Below are positions 47,062 to 59,843 of a stretch of DNA of 64,000 nucleotides, one piece after another; position 1 is the stretch's first letter; the number at the start of each line of letters is the position of its first letter. Position numbers and translations under genes: made by a program. The notes under the pieces were generated by a model that worked only from the letters and a program-made list of their open reading frames with translations, was not told where the DNA came from and did not search any database. Origin of the DNA: Isoetes taiwanensis (lineage: Eukaryota; Streptophyta; Lycopodiopsida; Isoetales; Isoetaceae). The stretch lies in NCBI GenBank assembly GCA_021234155.1, contig JAJEKV010000067.1:4395279-4459278 (forward strand). The letters run 5' to 3'.

Positions 47062-47489
47062 TCCAATCAAGTGGCATAACTTCCTGCAAGAGTCGTAGCT
47101 GCTAACAACAAGGTCCAAGCCAACTATCGTCTTGCATGCCCTGTTCTGCTGATTTTTCTGATTTCTCTTGGAGCCAGATTAATGTTGCGCCCCGTTTTCT
47201 ATGGTTTCTGGGTCGGATCAAAACTTTTATGTTTCCAGAGAAGCCGATCAAAAACTTTGTGTTTCCAGAGAAGTCTTCATGATGGAATTAGACCAATCTG
47301 CATGGCAAAATTTGTTTTTGGTACAAATGGTTTTCAGCAGCTCTCCGTGTGGAATCAAGCTTTGATGATGGCCTCAGCGCAGCTCTTGAAGATTTGGATG
47401 AAGATTTGGTTGCATTGTCTTGACTTGCCATAGAAACAGAGCACAGAAAAATGGCGAGAAGTAGGGCGTGGAAATTTGAACCATGTGTT

Positions 47490-47659
47490 CATTACGTCCG
47501 GGAAAGTACAGGTCTCAAAATATTCCCTCAAGAATATCCCTCAACGGCTCTGGCAGACTCGGCGGCACTCAGCGGCGCTGTGTCTTCGCTGCTTGGGCGT
47601 GGCTTCGGGAAATTCCCGCGACGAATTTTCTCGACCTTTAACTTTCCCTAGTACTTAAT
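47490..47659. mobile_element. TIR foldback element / MITE, copy 2 (right duplicate)
   Basis: Duplicate of 5,356-5,525, essentially identical, with the same imperfect terminal inverted repeats and GC-rich core. Confidence 0.7.
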
Positions 47660-48728
47660 CTTACAAATTACTTTATATCTTCTAGACCAGAAAGAATAAT
47701 AGGGTCCTGATGCATCTTATTGTTTAAATTTAGTTTTTCCGGTTTGGTAGAAAACTTTTTCGATTTTATTTTAATACTGATTTCCTAAGGTTTCATAGAT
47801 TTTAGCTGCCGGAAACATTTTAACGGTATCCAAAAATTGGGTCGTGGCTCTCATGTGATTTCCAAATTCTAGATTTGGGGTTGCCGTATCCATGCCGAGC
47901 CTTTAGCGGCCCTTCCTGCAGCTGTCGAGGCGGCATGCATTTAGATTTCTAATCTAATTCTTTGTGTTTGATTAATTTGGTAATTTGGGTTTTTCTTCAA
48001 ACGGGTAGATCCAGATTTGCATCGGTATGCATTTTAGCTTCATCAGATGCCGGATATCCCAAGGCAACTGCATGGATTTGGGCGTAGGGTTTCTCTGCTG
48101 TGAGAACTATCAGAAGGAGATATTTGTCTTTCTTACTCGGTTATTCATCCAGCTAGGGAGGTTATTCTATTTGCATTTTTATTTCTGAAGGTATGTCCCA
48201 GCATGAAGTTCTTTATAAGCATAAAATCGTGTTGATGCTACCATTTCTTCCTTCAGTTCATGGTTTAAACAGTGAGGCAAGCAAAGACATTATAGATAAT
48301 GCATCTTCTGAGTTTATTGGTTTAAGCAGTTTAGTCCTTCTATTGTTTGTCGTTGTTCCATATGGCCTCTGTGTCTGTGGTCACAGAATAATCTTAAAAT
48401 CATGGAAATCAAAATCGGATTATTTTGTGGACAGTGCCGTTGTTGAGCAACACCCTTTACCTTCTGCACAAGGCTTTAAACGCAAGTTATAAAGCTGAGG
48501 TCAACATAGCCAAGGGATTGAACATTGAATACTTGGAAAAGCCCACTTGGATTACATGATCACTACCTCTGCAATGCACCACTGAAGGATCTAAAACCAT
48601 CAATGGTAGTGTCAAAGCAATAGAATACTATTTCTAAGGTGATGGGAATAAAAGCTGAAATTGCATTTCAACTAATTTTAGCTTGGGTTGGAATAACAAC
48701 AATTTATGAGAGTAATGTGAGCCTGCTA

Positions 48729-49305
48729 TGCTAAGTGACACAATTTCCACAACAGTGTCTCAGATTTCTAAGTAGCCAACCCAAAGAGGCAACCAACTCA
48801 TTAAATCCAATTGATTTGGCAGCTGCTATGGTGAGCAGTCTTCTGAATGAAACAAGAACATCTTTGGATCTGTCAACTTGGGTTCTCATTTTTGGTGATT
48901 CAGATGACAATTCTGCAATGTCAAGTTGTGCAGAAATGCTTGAGTATTCATCATACAGAATTTCCGTGTGTCAACTCATGGATTTCTATAATTCTTCTTC
49001 AATAGAAGATGCACAACATTTTATCAGTGCAACACTCACATATCATACTGATTGCATACTCCGCGACAGCCAAGTCTTTAGCAAAAAAGCTGAAGGAGGA
49101 GGCAGTGCCGCTGTTGACCAACACCCTTTACCTTCTGCGCAAGGCTTTAAACGCAAGTTATAAAGCTGAGGTCAACATAGCCAAGGGATTGAACATGGAA
49201 TACTTGGAAAAGCTCACTTGGATTACTGAGCAGAGTTTCAAGGCAAAAGAAGAAATATTTGTATGCTCTAGATATCTTCTAGAGTTTGATTTTGATGGCT
49301 ATGTT
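48729..49305 (+). pseudogene. PMEI-domain pseudogene (right copy)
   Basis: Duplicate of 6,591-7,167 with the same stop inside the first Cys motif (C-stop-V-TQFPQQC) and the same late frame change. It differs by several true substitutions: SLDLSTWVLIFGD versus SLERSTWVLISGD, RISVCQL versus RISMCQL, and ISATLT versus ISAALT. It lies in a patch that is more diverged between the two copies than the surrounding DNA. The shared stop shows the gene was already dead, or shares one systematic error, before the copies diverged. Confidence 0.75.
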
Positions 49306-52300
49306 CAGATGAGGGTATGTCGAACCAGAAGTTCAATCTCCTTATAAAAGGTGGTGTACCATTTGCTACGCTGAGAATATTATGTAGCATAGAATTTTGT
49401 TGGAGTTGGAATTGACTTATTTGACTGTTTCTCCATGCAGTAGATGCTCAAAGTTGTGAAGATGCAACCTCAGGGTACTCTTTTATCTTAAAAAGGGATC
49501 TATGTGGAGATTACACAATGCTTGCTTGATAGGCATATATATGGTGCTTCTTTTGCAGAATTAGCAATGGGAGTTTTTAGGGGTAACATATGTTGTTGAA
49601 CAGTAATGTTCATTTTCTTGGTGTTTTTACTATGGCTGATCTCTTATGTGCAGACATGATGGCTAAAACAACTAGACTCCACCTTTTGCCTGACCTTATG
49701 ATCCAGATATTTGCCTGAAGCTATGAAGATCCAACATCAAGATCTCATGCCGAAGGTGTGCAATCACTCATTTTTTTGCTTTAGTGATCTTTAATGCATT
49801 TAATTGTTTTAGTGTGATTTATAATCCATCATTGTGCTGATGCAGGTGGTGCACAATGTAAGTCTGCTTCATTGGTTGTAGAGATGGTCATCATATTCGA
49901 AAATCGAAGGTGCATCTTTTCTTTGATGGTCACTGTAATAGATGTACCTTTAATAGGCTTCAGTAGAAAGAAGGTTGTACACATTGTCAGTGAAATATTT
50001 TTGCATCTGACTTCTGCACATACATTGTACAGATTGTGGTAGCTAACTGTCTGTACATGCATTCTACCAATCCGAAGATGTACATACATAAGCATGCGTA
50101 TGATGATCAGCAGTTCTATGCCCAGAATTTCCAATTGAGTTGAACACAAGTGACGTGATCTGCTAACAAATTGAGCCAGTGGTAAGCTTTTCACAAATCT
50201 TTGCAGAGGAGCTCCTCTACGTTAATACTTTGCGTGTGCCAATCCATCCCATATTGGAACAGAATATGGCCTGCACGGGAATTTGGGTTTGTTGTATGCC
50301 TACCTCTCTACATTGTATGCAAATGTTCATCATAAACATGCGTTTTCTTTTGTTCTTAGCCTAGCAATGTGTGTCAGGATGAGGCTCTGGCACTATGCCA
50401 TCATCGTCATGTTTTCTCTTAAGCATTTGAGATATGGGTCTGAATCCTTGCCGAATCATAGATTGAAGAAATGGTTGAAGCATGCCTATTTAGGGGCAAA
50501 GGGCTTCTGTAGTAGCAGATCACAACTATTGTCTAATTCCATGATAATGGGTCATCCAACCATTGTCCTTAGAAAATCAGCTTCATTGTATCATGATTCT
50601 TTGGGGCTTCCAAGTTCTTTTAATCTGATTTTCTATTTGATTTGAGTTTAGCATTACTCACAGCAATAGTCTATGTAATTAACAATACCAAGTATTGTGT
50701 TCTTCTTGCAGATTTTACTTCCCAGGCAGCATTTCCTCCAGGCATGTGCCTAATTATAACCTCATCAAACTAGCAGCAATTTATGTCCCAAGCGTGTTAT
50801 CAAGGTATTGGCTTCGGGTCCAAATATTTGTGCAGCGCTATTATTTGTTTTTCTTATTTGCCTGCAGTATGGACTTTGTGGAAAGATTGGATTTATTGTT
50901 TATGTTGGCTCTCATGTAGTTGTAAACAAAAATTTCAACATCATACAATCTTCCATTCCTTACGTGGAGAGCAGCCTTGCTTTTGTCTGTTGTTCGTCAC
51001 AAAGGAGAAACACGTTTCATGGTTTATCTTAAAAACGACAATGCATTATATAAATTCAATGAGTATATGCACTTTACTCCAGTTTACTGTTCTGAGTTGA
51101 AACTTCTCCATCTTGCTGTTCTCAATTGAAACTTATTTGATTTTTGCAACTTGCAGAATGATTGCAGCATCAACTTCTAAAGACTGTTCAGAAACAATCA
51201 AAAGATCAGAAGGTCAGCCTCCTGAGCAGGAATGCTACATGAAACTGCTGGAGCATCATACTGAATATTGCTGAAGCTTTGTGGATTCAGTTTACAGCCT
51301 ATTATTTTGTAAGTGCAAATGCCTGTGTGGACCTTTATAGTTGCAGTATATTATGTGTCTAGAGAACCTGTAGAGTCGAAGAAGATATGTTTAAGACCTC
51401 TATTTTGCTTGCATGATGTATTGGATATACCCGTATATTCATAGCGTCATTGATTATTCTCGCTTTGTGCTGCAATTGCCTGTGTTGGACCCATATTTGC
51501 AGAATTTATAGTTGTAGCATATCATGTGTCTAGAGAACCTCTGGAGTGGAAGAAATATATTTGAGACCTCTATGAATTTATAGTTGCAGCATATCATGTG
51601 TTTAGAGAACCTGTGGAGTGGAAGAAGATATGTTCAAAATCTCTATTTTGCTTGCAATTCTTCTTATTTTAATCATGATGTACCCTTATATTTGTAAAAG
51701 CTTCATTGATTATTCTCAGTTTACTGCCTATTGCTTTGTGCTGCAAATGCCTCTGTTGGCTCCATATTTGCAGAATATCGTCTCTAGATGACTATTTGTC
51801 TATCAATTATTCGAGGCCAGCCAGATGTTACAGATTCATCCAAATGCATTGTTAAGTTTGCAAGCACACCATGGTGCCAACCAGATGTTACAGATTCATC
51901 CACATGCATGGTCAAGTTTGCAAGCACACCACAGTGCTCTTCTTATAAACTGGTTACAAACCATATCGGTTACTTTTGCCTCATATTTTATTTCCAGATT
52001 TGCAGTACTTTGTAGGCATTCTTCCAAGCTTGGATATGGCATTTGGTAATGGAACATTTCGATGGCCTACATCCATGCCTCAAAGATGTGTATAATTCCG
52101 TTTGCGTTGCATGAGTGCCATGTTAAAAACTTTTGCATCTGATTAAATAATACCTTTGGAGGTTTTGTTGCATGACTTTCTATTTTTTGTCTACCATGTG
52201 CCATGTGCCGTATTGAGCATATTTTGTGGCTTAGGCTCCATGGCACTTTTTAGTCTCTAGGTTGCATCATTTTAAGGTGCTTTGTTCTATTCTCTATCTG

Positions 52301-53050
52301 TTTGGAATATGAACTTCAATCGTTCATTTGACAAATAAAGCCATGTTTAATTGCACCTCCCTATATCTCTGTGTTGTGTCATCTTAAGCTTCTTTACTTT
52401 TGTGTATTTTGTTCGAATACTTGTATGAACTTTAGTTGTCTCTACAATCCATACCCCTCAACAAAAAATTCAAATCCCACTTGAAACAATGTCAACAACA
52501 ATACAATAATGTTATGAACATTAATAGTCTAGACAATTCATATCCCTCAACAAATATTTCATAACCCATTTGAAACAATTATAGATCACACTAAGGGTGA
52601 AGTTGCCTTATTCTTCTCTTTGTGTATTTTGTTCGGAATCTTGGTACGATTTTAGTTGTCTAGATGATCGATATCTCTTAGCAAATATTTTAGGGATACA
52701 ACCTATCTAAAAGAAACAATATCAACAACATAACAATTCTAGACACTTTTCATCTTCGTGTATGTTTTGAACAATGAAGTTTGAGCTTCTTTAATGCATA
52801 TGAAGATATGCCCCTTTATATCCTCTCTCCATTTTCCCTCTTGAATGTTGAAGTAGAGATGATGTACTTAAGGTTGAACAAAAATAATACCATGCTTAGA
52901 AAATATTGCCTCCCCTTTTTTAAAGCTTCGATGGATATTTGAACAACACCACTACTGTCAAACCAATTTGAGATCATGTGCCTTTTTTTTTTTTTTTTTT
53001 TTCTCTTAGCCATCTTTCAAATTTTGCACGTTGTTATAGAATCTATTTAT

Positions 53051-53077
53051 GCCCGGCGTTAGGGCACCAATTACTAG
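53051..53077 (+). mobile_element. Helitron 3' terminus (right copy)
   Basis: Duplicate of 10,921-10,949: GCCCGGCGTTAGGGC (53,051-53,065), then a short spacer, CTAG (53,074-53,077) and T. The hairpin is imperfect in a different way from the left copy, so the undamaged stem was probably GCCCGGC paired with GCCGGGC, as seen at 57,487-57,501. Confidence 0.6.
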
Positions 53078-53503
53078 TTATAATAAAGTGTGAATGTCAA
53101 GGTCTTAAGGGTGCTAAATTTATTTTTACTACCACGACACAAGAAGATGCAGATTCTGGAATGTCTGAATGCCATAGTAAAAGGTTACAGGAACTAGGCG
53201 ATAATAATTTAAGGATCCATGAATCTCGACTAAGAAATATGGAACAGAAATCATGAAATAAATTCTCTAATGTGCCATCGTTTAGGCATTAGCTAAAAAA
53301 AATCAAGAATGGGCGCTTTTTTTATAGGTTGACCAGTCCTCTATAGAAGTGCTTTTTTTGTGATTTGTTAAAAATGTTTGACAAAAGAATATAGATAAAT
53401 GTGTTCTATATCTCACATTCATTATTTTATATTATTTTGTACATTTTAAAAATTTGAGAGTTTCTGATGTAATTTTTTTTGTCTTGCTAGTTGCATGTGT
53501 CAC

Positions 53504-54362
53504 GATGCCATGGAAGGAGTCCCCTTTCTAGAACAAGTATTGCCTTAACATTGTGAAGCATGCTAATGGCGATAGAAGTTGGGATTGCAAGTTTTGTGGT
53601 AAGCATGTTACGGGAACCAAAACAAGCATGGTTGATCATCTCGTAGGTGAAGCGAGGTATGGGGTTGAGTTTGTGTACAAGTACCAGATGATGTCTGTAA
53701 AGAAGTAGCAGGTGGAAGTCGCTCATCTATTATCCAAGCGGAAGAAGAGATAGAAATGATCAAAGATGGTACATTTGCCGCAAAACAGGAGCCGTGGATG
53801 TAGGTATTTCTCCTCCTTTGTCTCCTTGTGTGTTGGGGATGATAGTGTATCCTTTGGGAGTATTGCTATGGTAGCACATAGTCCTTCTCATTCATTGCTC
53901 CCATTATCACGTAAGCAGTAGCAATATTTGAAAATAAGTACTATTATACAAATGCGAAGGAAAAAATATGCAAATGTTATGGAAATGAGGTGCATTGTTG
54001 ACGCAAACTTGTCTTTTAATTTGCTGAAATTACCTTGTTGGAGGAATATGTTAGAGGCATTTTCTCAAATAGGAGATAAGCATAGTGGTATCAGCCACAA
54101 CTATATGAGAAATGCAGGTCCAATATTTGAAATGCATACCTTGCAAGAAAAGATGGAAAAAATAAGGGCATTATGGCGGGTGGGTTGATGTGTGCCATAG
54201 GCACCTTGTTAATGTTTTGGGTCATCTTGCTATGGTACAATGTTTCTCAAGTCTATTGATTGTAGTAATGTTAGCATTAGGAATGATAGTGCACGGCTTG
54301 CTGAAAAAATATCAGAGGCGATAAATAGAATCTTTGTTTTCTGCCATCCTTCTCCATAGCCA
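53504..54362 (+). mobile_element. Degenerate hAT transposase (right copy)
   Basis: Duplicate of 11,371-12,240 with the same BED finger and DUF659 blocks and the same frame breaks. The sequence is almost identical up to about 54,280. After that the copies disagree at many CTG/CAG sites (54,290-54,830). Confidence 0.7.
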
Positions 54363-55974
54363 CCGCCCTGAAAACCCAAAGCAAGATAAATGCCTGAGGA
54401 ATCTGCCCAGTTCTGTAGCATCTTTGTTTGCATGAGCCATGCGTTTCTAGATATCTTGTGCTGACATTAATCCATCTGGGGCCTCTTTCGACACGATCTC
54501 ACTTCAAATATATACGCAAGCAAGCTGCATAAAAAGGTATTACAATATAGACAATCAAAAGTGTAGGATAGTGAGTGGCTTATCATAAGAATTGAAAGTT
54601 TGCTCTGGGTGCAGATCTATAGGTGCAAGAGAGTACAATCGCAAAGCTCACAAATCTGCCAATTGTTCTCTTATTCATCTTTGGCAGCTCATGAGGTACT
54701 GTTGCAGACCAATATGAACTATATTTTCAGGGCTTTAAGTATCCATATCTCTCTTGCTTATATGTCGTTGATCCAATGCAAAGAGGTACCTGCCATGAGT
54801 ACAGACTTTTCTAGAATATGGCTCTCACTGACAGAGCCATTTGCACCCATATCTAGAACTTGTGAACTGAGGGTTAAGGCTCTTGAGCTTCTAGTGATTC
54901 CATCTGGTAAATGTCTTACAATCTGATAAATGCGCCATACTGTAAACTTTGTACTTAAGAATTTTGTTAGTAACATTGAGTCTAAATATGAACATCCTCA
55001 ATCATAGCTACCTTTGATAGATCTCTGCCAAAAATAGAAAATCTAATATTGTGAATTTCATAGTCAAAATATTATATGGTTTAGTGTACTTCCTTCTAGA
55101 GATAGTGCTATTAGAATACTTTGGTAACCAAAAAATATAGTAGTATAAAACGAACCTTCCAAACATGCAGATGCGTCAGACTATAAAGTCATGATATCCT
55201 GTGAATAATTAATGCTTCGGTATTGCTATAATCTTTTGAAGTACAAATAAATTGTACATTGGAGAGCATGTCCTCAAATCGCATTTGATGGAGTAACAAA
55301 AGGATCACCTCCCTTCATTTTGGATTAAGCCAGCAAGCAAACTCATAAAGTTTTAAATGGCTGCATGTATCCATTCATGTTTGGCTGCAAAACAGCTCGC
55401 ATGACTCATCTGCAAGACAATCAAAATGTTGGATCCCATGAATAGCTTTACCTTGAATTCTTATGAAACTTAAATTAAATGCTTATAAGATGGAATCCAA
55501 TGCTTGCACAACCCTGCATTTTCAAAGTTAAACCACAACGATATTACACGTTACTTGAATATAAAGAGTTGCATATTCCCAGGCAAAATAACTGGCCAAG
55601 ACAGCCAAAATGTTAAGACTTCCTTCCGGCCTCAATTTAATCTATTGAAATGGAGCAAGATCATCTTGGTTAATCCCGTTGTACTGCCTGTATGCAAACA
55701 TATACTGCATGTATTGCCCCTGTGTACCTGAAACAACTCTAGCAACTTTTGAAGATCCAATAATTTGGCATTCTCACAGTCGTTTCTTTATCTCAATTGC
55801 ACTGATTTTGCCAACAATGTCGATTGTGAGTTTTCAATGCACAGAAATGATCATTCTAGAATGGGACTCGCAAGAAACCAACAAACCGCCCGATAGATAG
55901 GCTTCTCATTCATCTCAGCAGATTTTCTACAATGGTGGACAGTGGATAGCCGCACACATGCGAACTACCCACGA

Positions 55975-56554
55975 AAAAAAAAGGGAAAATCCAATTATAT
56001 CATTTGGACCCCAAAAAAATACAATGCTAATAGATGAGTGGCTGATGTACCTGCCGAAAGCTTATCACCGGGATTAAAAAACCCCGCCCTTTCGGGTTTT
56101 CGAGGAAAAACCCTAGTGATAAGCCTTCGGCAAGGGGCTTAGACAAACGTAAGGCATAGAATCGCTCCCAAAAAAACCCCCGCATGGAGAAGTCGAAACA
56201 GATACCGCTCGCCAACCTGTACCTGCACAGCACCAACACAACAAACGAGACAACACAAACATACCAGAGAATAGCATCACCCAGCGGGTGGAAAAAAAGC
56301 ATCACCCAGCGGGTGGAAAAACATGATAAACAAAAACTTGTACAAAATACAATAAACAAAGAAGGGGGGAGGGTGGGTTCAAAGAGAATAAGGTACTGCT
56401 GAGAGAAGCGGAAGCGCCGATGAGACGTGGATGCAGCAACGTGCCTGAAATAGCGAACTCCCAACCCAAAACGGGCATGCGCCGCCCGCATGCATGCAAG
56501 ACGTGCATGCTCGTCCCATTCTAGAATGGCGATCCGATGTCTCGGATCGATGCG
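55975..56554 (-). mobile_element. 5'-truncated LINE, 3' UTR only (right copy)
   Basis: Duplicate of 13,850-14,402, with the 3' UTR hairpin signature at 56,113-56,069 on the minus strand. This copy differs in detail at many CTG/CAG and GC-rich sites. A long minus-strand open frame (56,027-56,572) crosses it but is frame-shifted relative to the left copy and shows no known domain, so it is not called as a gene. Confidence 0.55.
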
Positions 56555-57470
56555 ATTTGCAGGATTCCACATATATTAAGACCATTCAGAAATGTTTGCC
56601 ATTGTATTATGAAAGGGTAGCATGCGCATGCCACCTACAAAACCATGTTCAAATGCCATGTATTGTATGGCACATTGCACATGCTCTAAGACGTCCCAAT
56701 CCCACATGCTCATGGTGTAAAAAAGCGGCCAAGGCATTATACAATAGATGTAATAATTAAGCATCCAATTTTTGCTGTTAATGGTGGAAAACAGATAGAT
56801 GTTCGATGTATTAGAGATGTTCCATATGTTCCAAATCCATATGTTCCAAATCTAATGACATTGCCCAAGCAAATAACAAAGACATACCCATTCTCCTGCC
56901 CTGCAAGTGCCTCCACATCAAGAAAAGAAACCTCTGCTGCGTATGCACCAGGGTGCTTGCTCTGATTTTGTAGCACTAAATTCTCTCCAACAGAAGAGCA
57001 ATGGCCGCATTGGCCAGGAACTTGACTGCCATATTGTTCGTAGAAGCCTCTATAGTGGTTTTCATAGAGGCATGTTCCATTCTACCAGCTTGCATGGATG
57101 AAGAAGGTTTATATGCCATGGCCAGCTCAGAGCTAATGTAGCCTCAAGCCGATAGATGCAATTACCAAAGTAGGCAGCCATCTCAGAGTCTTTAGAATAA
57201 GAAATAAGGTCCAAAAGGAAGAGCTCCTTGGTTCAGGCATATTTAGAAGTCAGACTTAACTGAAAAAACCAATTGAGAAACAAAAACCAACTAAAAAACA
57301 ATGCCTGTTTGCCAATATGTCTACTGGAAGCAAAAGGACTAGTGAACCAGGTGCATCAAATCTCGACCAATAGATGTCGTGGACCCTTCGATTTGGTTTA
57401 AGTCATTTTTGGCCATCGGATCTAGGGCTGGATCTAAATCCAGGACTTACAGAATAACATTATAATATAG
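56555..57470. other. Spacer right of the right duplicate, no gene recognised
   Basis: This differs completely from 14,403 onward. A minus-strand reading at about 57,100-56,740 has an open segment (YAAEVSFLDVEALAGQENGY) that looks protein-like, but no family is recognised and the exon limits are unclear. Confidence 0.35.
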
Positions 57471-57472
57471 GA

Positions 57473-57501
57473 CTAGTAAATGTGTGCCCGGCGTTGCCGG
57501 G
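57473..57501 (-). mobile_element. Helitron 3' terminus on the minus strand
   Basis: On the minus strand the perfect hairpin CCCGGCAACGCCGGG (57,501-57,487) is followed by a 10-base spacer and CTAG (57,476-57,473), then T. It is the same terminal family as the ends at 10,921 and 53,051 and independently placed outside the duplication. The body would extend rightward from 57,502. The 5' end was not located in the AT-rich DNA there. Confidence 0.62.
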
Positions 57502-57836
57502 TCCTCGCATATAGTTTTAATGGGCCTCTAACGTCCACATGTACAACTTTTCTCAATAGCAAACAAACTTGATATTTGCAAGAATGGCATTATTTGCTTT
57601 TATAATTATTTTTGTTATTGAAATTGGTTAATGACAGTATCAATGTATCAGCTTTGCGTTTATGGATTTCAATAGAGAAAATGATGCTTTAAAAGGAATA
57701 TGGGGGGTCACACACACACTGGATTACTGAAATGGCTATATGACCTACATATCACAACGTACAATCATATACTTCTTCATTTATGTCCAACCAGAAGCTA
57801 ATCTTTTAGTTCACCTTTTGTACTAATAGTTGGAAT

Positions 57837-58097
57837 CTATCTAAAGTAACTACACCTCACAGTATACCCCAAATAGAAGCACAAACTGGTAGATCCTAAT
57901 ACCTGCAAAATCCTAATAGAAGCACAAATTCCTGTTTCTGATATACCAAGATTCGCTTCAAAATCCCAAGGCCGAAGACGAAAATCTGCCGCTTGCTTGC
58001 CAGCTCTGCTTTTCCTCCTAAATGTATCTCTGAAGAAATTGGTAGACATTATGCCAGATTCATTTATCACAGACCTTATTCCAAATTCGATCATCAC
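57837..58097 (-). CDS. Possible first exon of an unknown gene
   Basis: A minus-strand open segment starts at an ATG at 58,097 (MMIEFGIRSVINESGIMSTN). It runs through a basic, Arg-rich stretch (FRRKSRAGKQAADFRLRPWD) to ...CASIRILQ, where a CAG/GTATTAG donor-like site occurs near 57,903-57,908. Composition is protein-like and low in repeats. No downstream exon was recognised to the left, and no family is known to me. It could equally be chance. Confidence 0.2.
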   Translation of the reverse strand: MMIEFGIRSVINESGIMSTNFFRDTFRRKSRAGKQAADFRLRPWDFEANLGISETGICASIRILQVLGSTSLCFYLGYTVRCSYFR

Positions 58098-59810
58098 ACC
58101 AAGCGGCTCTGCCAGTTTGAGAGAAGAGTGGAGGATTGAAAAAAAATGGGCAAAAGCTAAAAAAAGGAAAATGGCGAGAAATTAGCCGGGGAAAAAAAAA
58201 AGTTTCCAAAACTCAGGCTTTTGCCCCAAAACTCACGCCGAAAAAATGCGGACACCGGCTTGAAAGAGAAGGGCAAAAACTTGCCACGCTTAAGTCGGGA
58301 TGCATCTTAAAGACGTGCAACTTAAAGACTTCATGATATGAGAACTTATCGGTTCCCTCAATTGTTTAAGTTGGGATGCATCTTAAAGACTTTGTGGCAT
58401 TAGAACTTTGCAGCATTGTTTAAGTTGGGATGCATCTTAACACTAGAGTTGTTATTGGAACTATTCTGGGTTCATCCACCATAATTGGTCCAGCATACCC
58501 TCTGCCACTTAAACCCAGGTATCTAACAAGAGAAATTTCCATTTCACAAGATACCACCACTTTTGGAATCTTCACTCAATTCTTTATGGCCGTGGAGAAT
58601 TTCATGACCAATAGATTTACTGATATGTTGTGGTGATTGCCCAAACCTCATTGAATTCAGCAGTTTTTACGCCAGGCCAGAACTGCATTCTTCAAACTTT
58701 CTAGCATAAAGGGGTCCAAACATTTCTAAAATTGAAAATAATTTACGTTTTATGGTAAAACATGTTGATTTACATGTTTTCATGTTTCGTTGCTATTAGA
58801 TGGCATTATATGAAGTCGTCAAACCATTTTTAGCTCAAAAAAGCTGTTTGAGGTTGTGAATTGTTTCTCCTTTACTATAACAAGTTTTAACATAAGACTT
58901 GCGGCCATAAGTTGTCAACTCTAAGATCTATAGTCCAATAATTTTTTGAAATGTCTATAAGTCATGTTGATCTCAATTTTCACTAAAGAAGATTCGATAC
59001 AGAATCCAGGACAAAAATAGAACTAACGTGGTTTAACTAAACTTATATATAAGCTTTCTAAAGGCAATAAATGATGCACTCCATTCATTCCACTTATACA
59101 TTCATAATAAAGAATTTTATGAACTTAAATATGGTGAATAACTATGTATTCTTTACATTTAGAAGTGGTTGCCACTACACAAAATTAGAGTTTAACTAAG
59201 GTAATAATACAAAAAACTCATCTTTTATGGTAGGCAATATTTTTTATGAATGTCACCCTTCCTTGGCAACATAGATCTTGAATTTTATGTTAAAGTAACA
59301 TATTATGTACAAGATTTGATTTAAAATAGACATGGACCATTTCTGGTTTGTACATAGGCTTGCCATATTTTAAAGCAAGATAGCATTCTTTTTCAACTCA
59401 TGATTGACGAAACATGTGATAGCAGTTTAAAATATAGTTTGTATCGTCTTAGTGCAAAACACACGATGAAATCTTCTTATTTTTTACTATCATAAACTTA
59501 GTACACGTGTTTGCTGCTTAAGAGTTCCTACTTTAGGTATAATAATAGTAACTTTAGCTTGTCTTTCATGATAGACTATAATTTTTATGGGTTCAAGCTT
59601 CATTGGCAACATAGATTTCCAATTTGATGTTAAAAATAACATACTACTATATGTAAAATTTGAATATAAATGGGCATGGACCATTATGGTCCACAATTAA
59701 CGAATTGGGTATAGAATTAAATCTCTCTAATTATGATTACCAATTTTATTTATTGTTCATTTGACACTTATATAATGATATGGCAATTTTCTACCTTCTT
59801 TAACATAATT
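57910..59810. other. AT-rich spacer, no gene recognised beyond the possible exon
   Basis: 58,100-58,440 contains A-rich tracts and a repeated AAGT(C/T)GGGATGCATCTTAA word (about 58,291, 58,369 and 58,421). 58,640-59,810 is very AT-rich with no supported gene. It may contain the body of the minus-strand Helitron whose end is at 57,473. Confidence 0.4.
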
Positions 59811-59813
59811 TTT

Positions 59814-59843
59814 GGAAGGAAGGAAGGAAGGAAGGAAGGAAGG
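59814..59843. repeat. (GGAA)n microsatellite, tail of the LINE
   Basis: About seven GGAA units directly abut the 3' end of the minus-strand LINE, where they read as a (CCTT)n tail. LINEs of this family seem to end in short tandem repeats and not poly-A (compare (TATTC)n at 14,898). Confidence 0.75.

Larger units (their letters stand above)
42107..56554. repeat. Right copy of the 14.4-kb direct duplication
   Basis: Second copy of 1-14,402, same strand. Similarity is visible from about 42,107 (the CAAGCGATCTCATAAC stretch) and ends at 56,554, after which the flanks are unrelated. Order and content match the left copy element by element. Real indels exist: 51,412-51,420 lacks about 20 bases present near 9,262-9,290, and 50,897-50,960 has a different local sequence from 8,758-8,825. 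Most other differences fall at CTG/CAG trinucleotides. The segment left of 42,107 cannot be compared because the left copy is cut by the window edge. Confidence 0.95.

Noticed and set aside
1-56554. The 14.4-kb direct repeats as LTRs of a giant retrotransposon
   Set aside because: They are far longer than any LTR and contain several unrelated gene and transposon fragments. No TG...CA ends or primer-binding site are visible, and the interior contains a host gene (AIR9) and not gag-pol.
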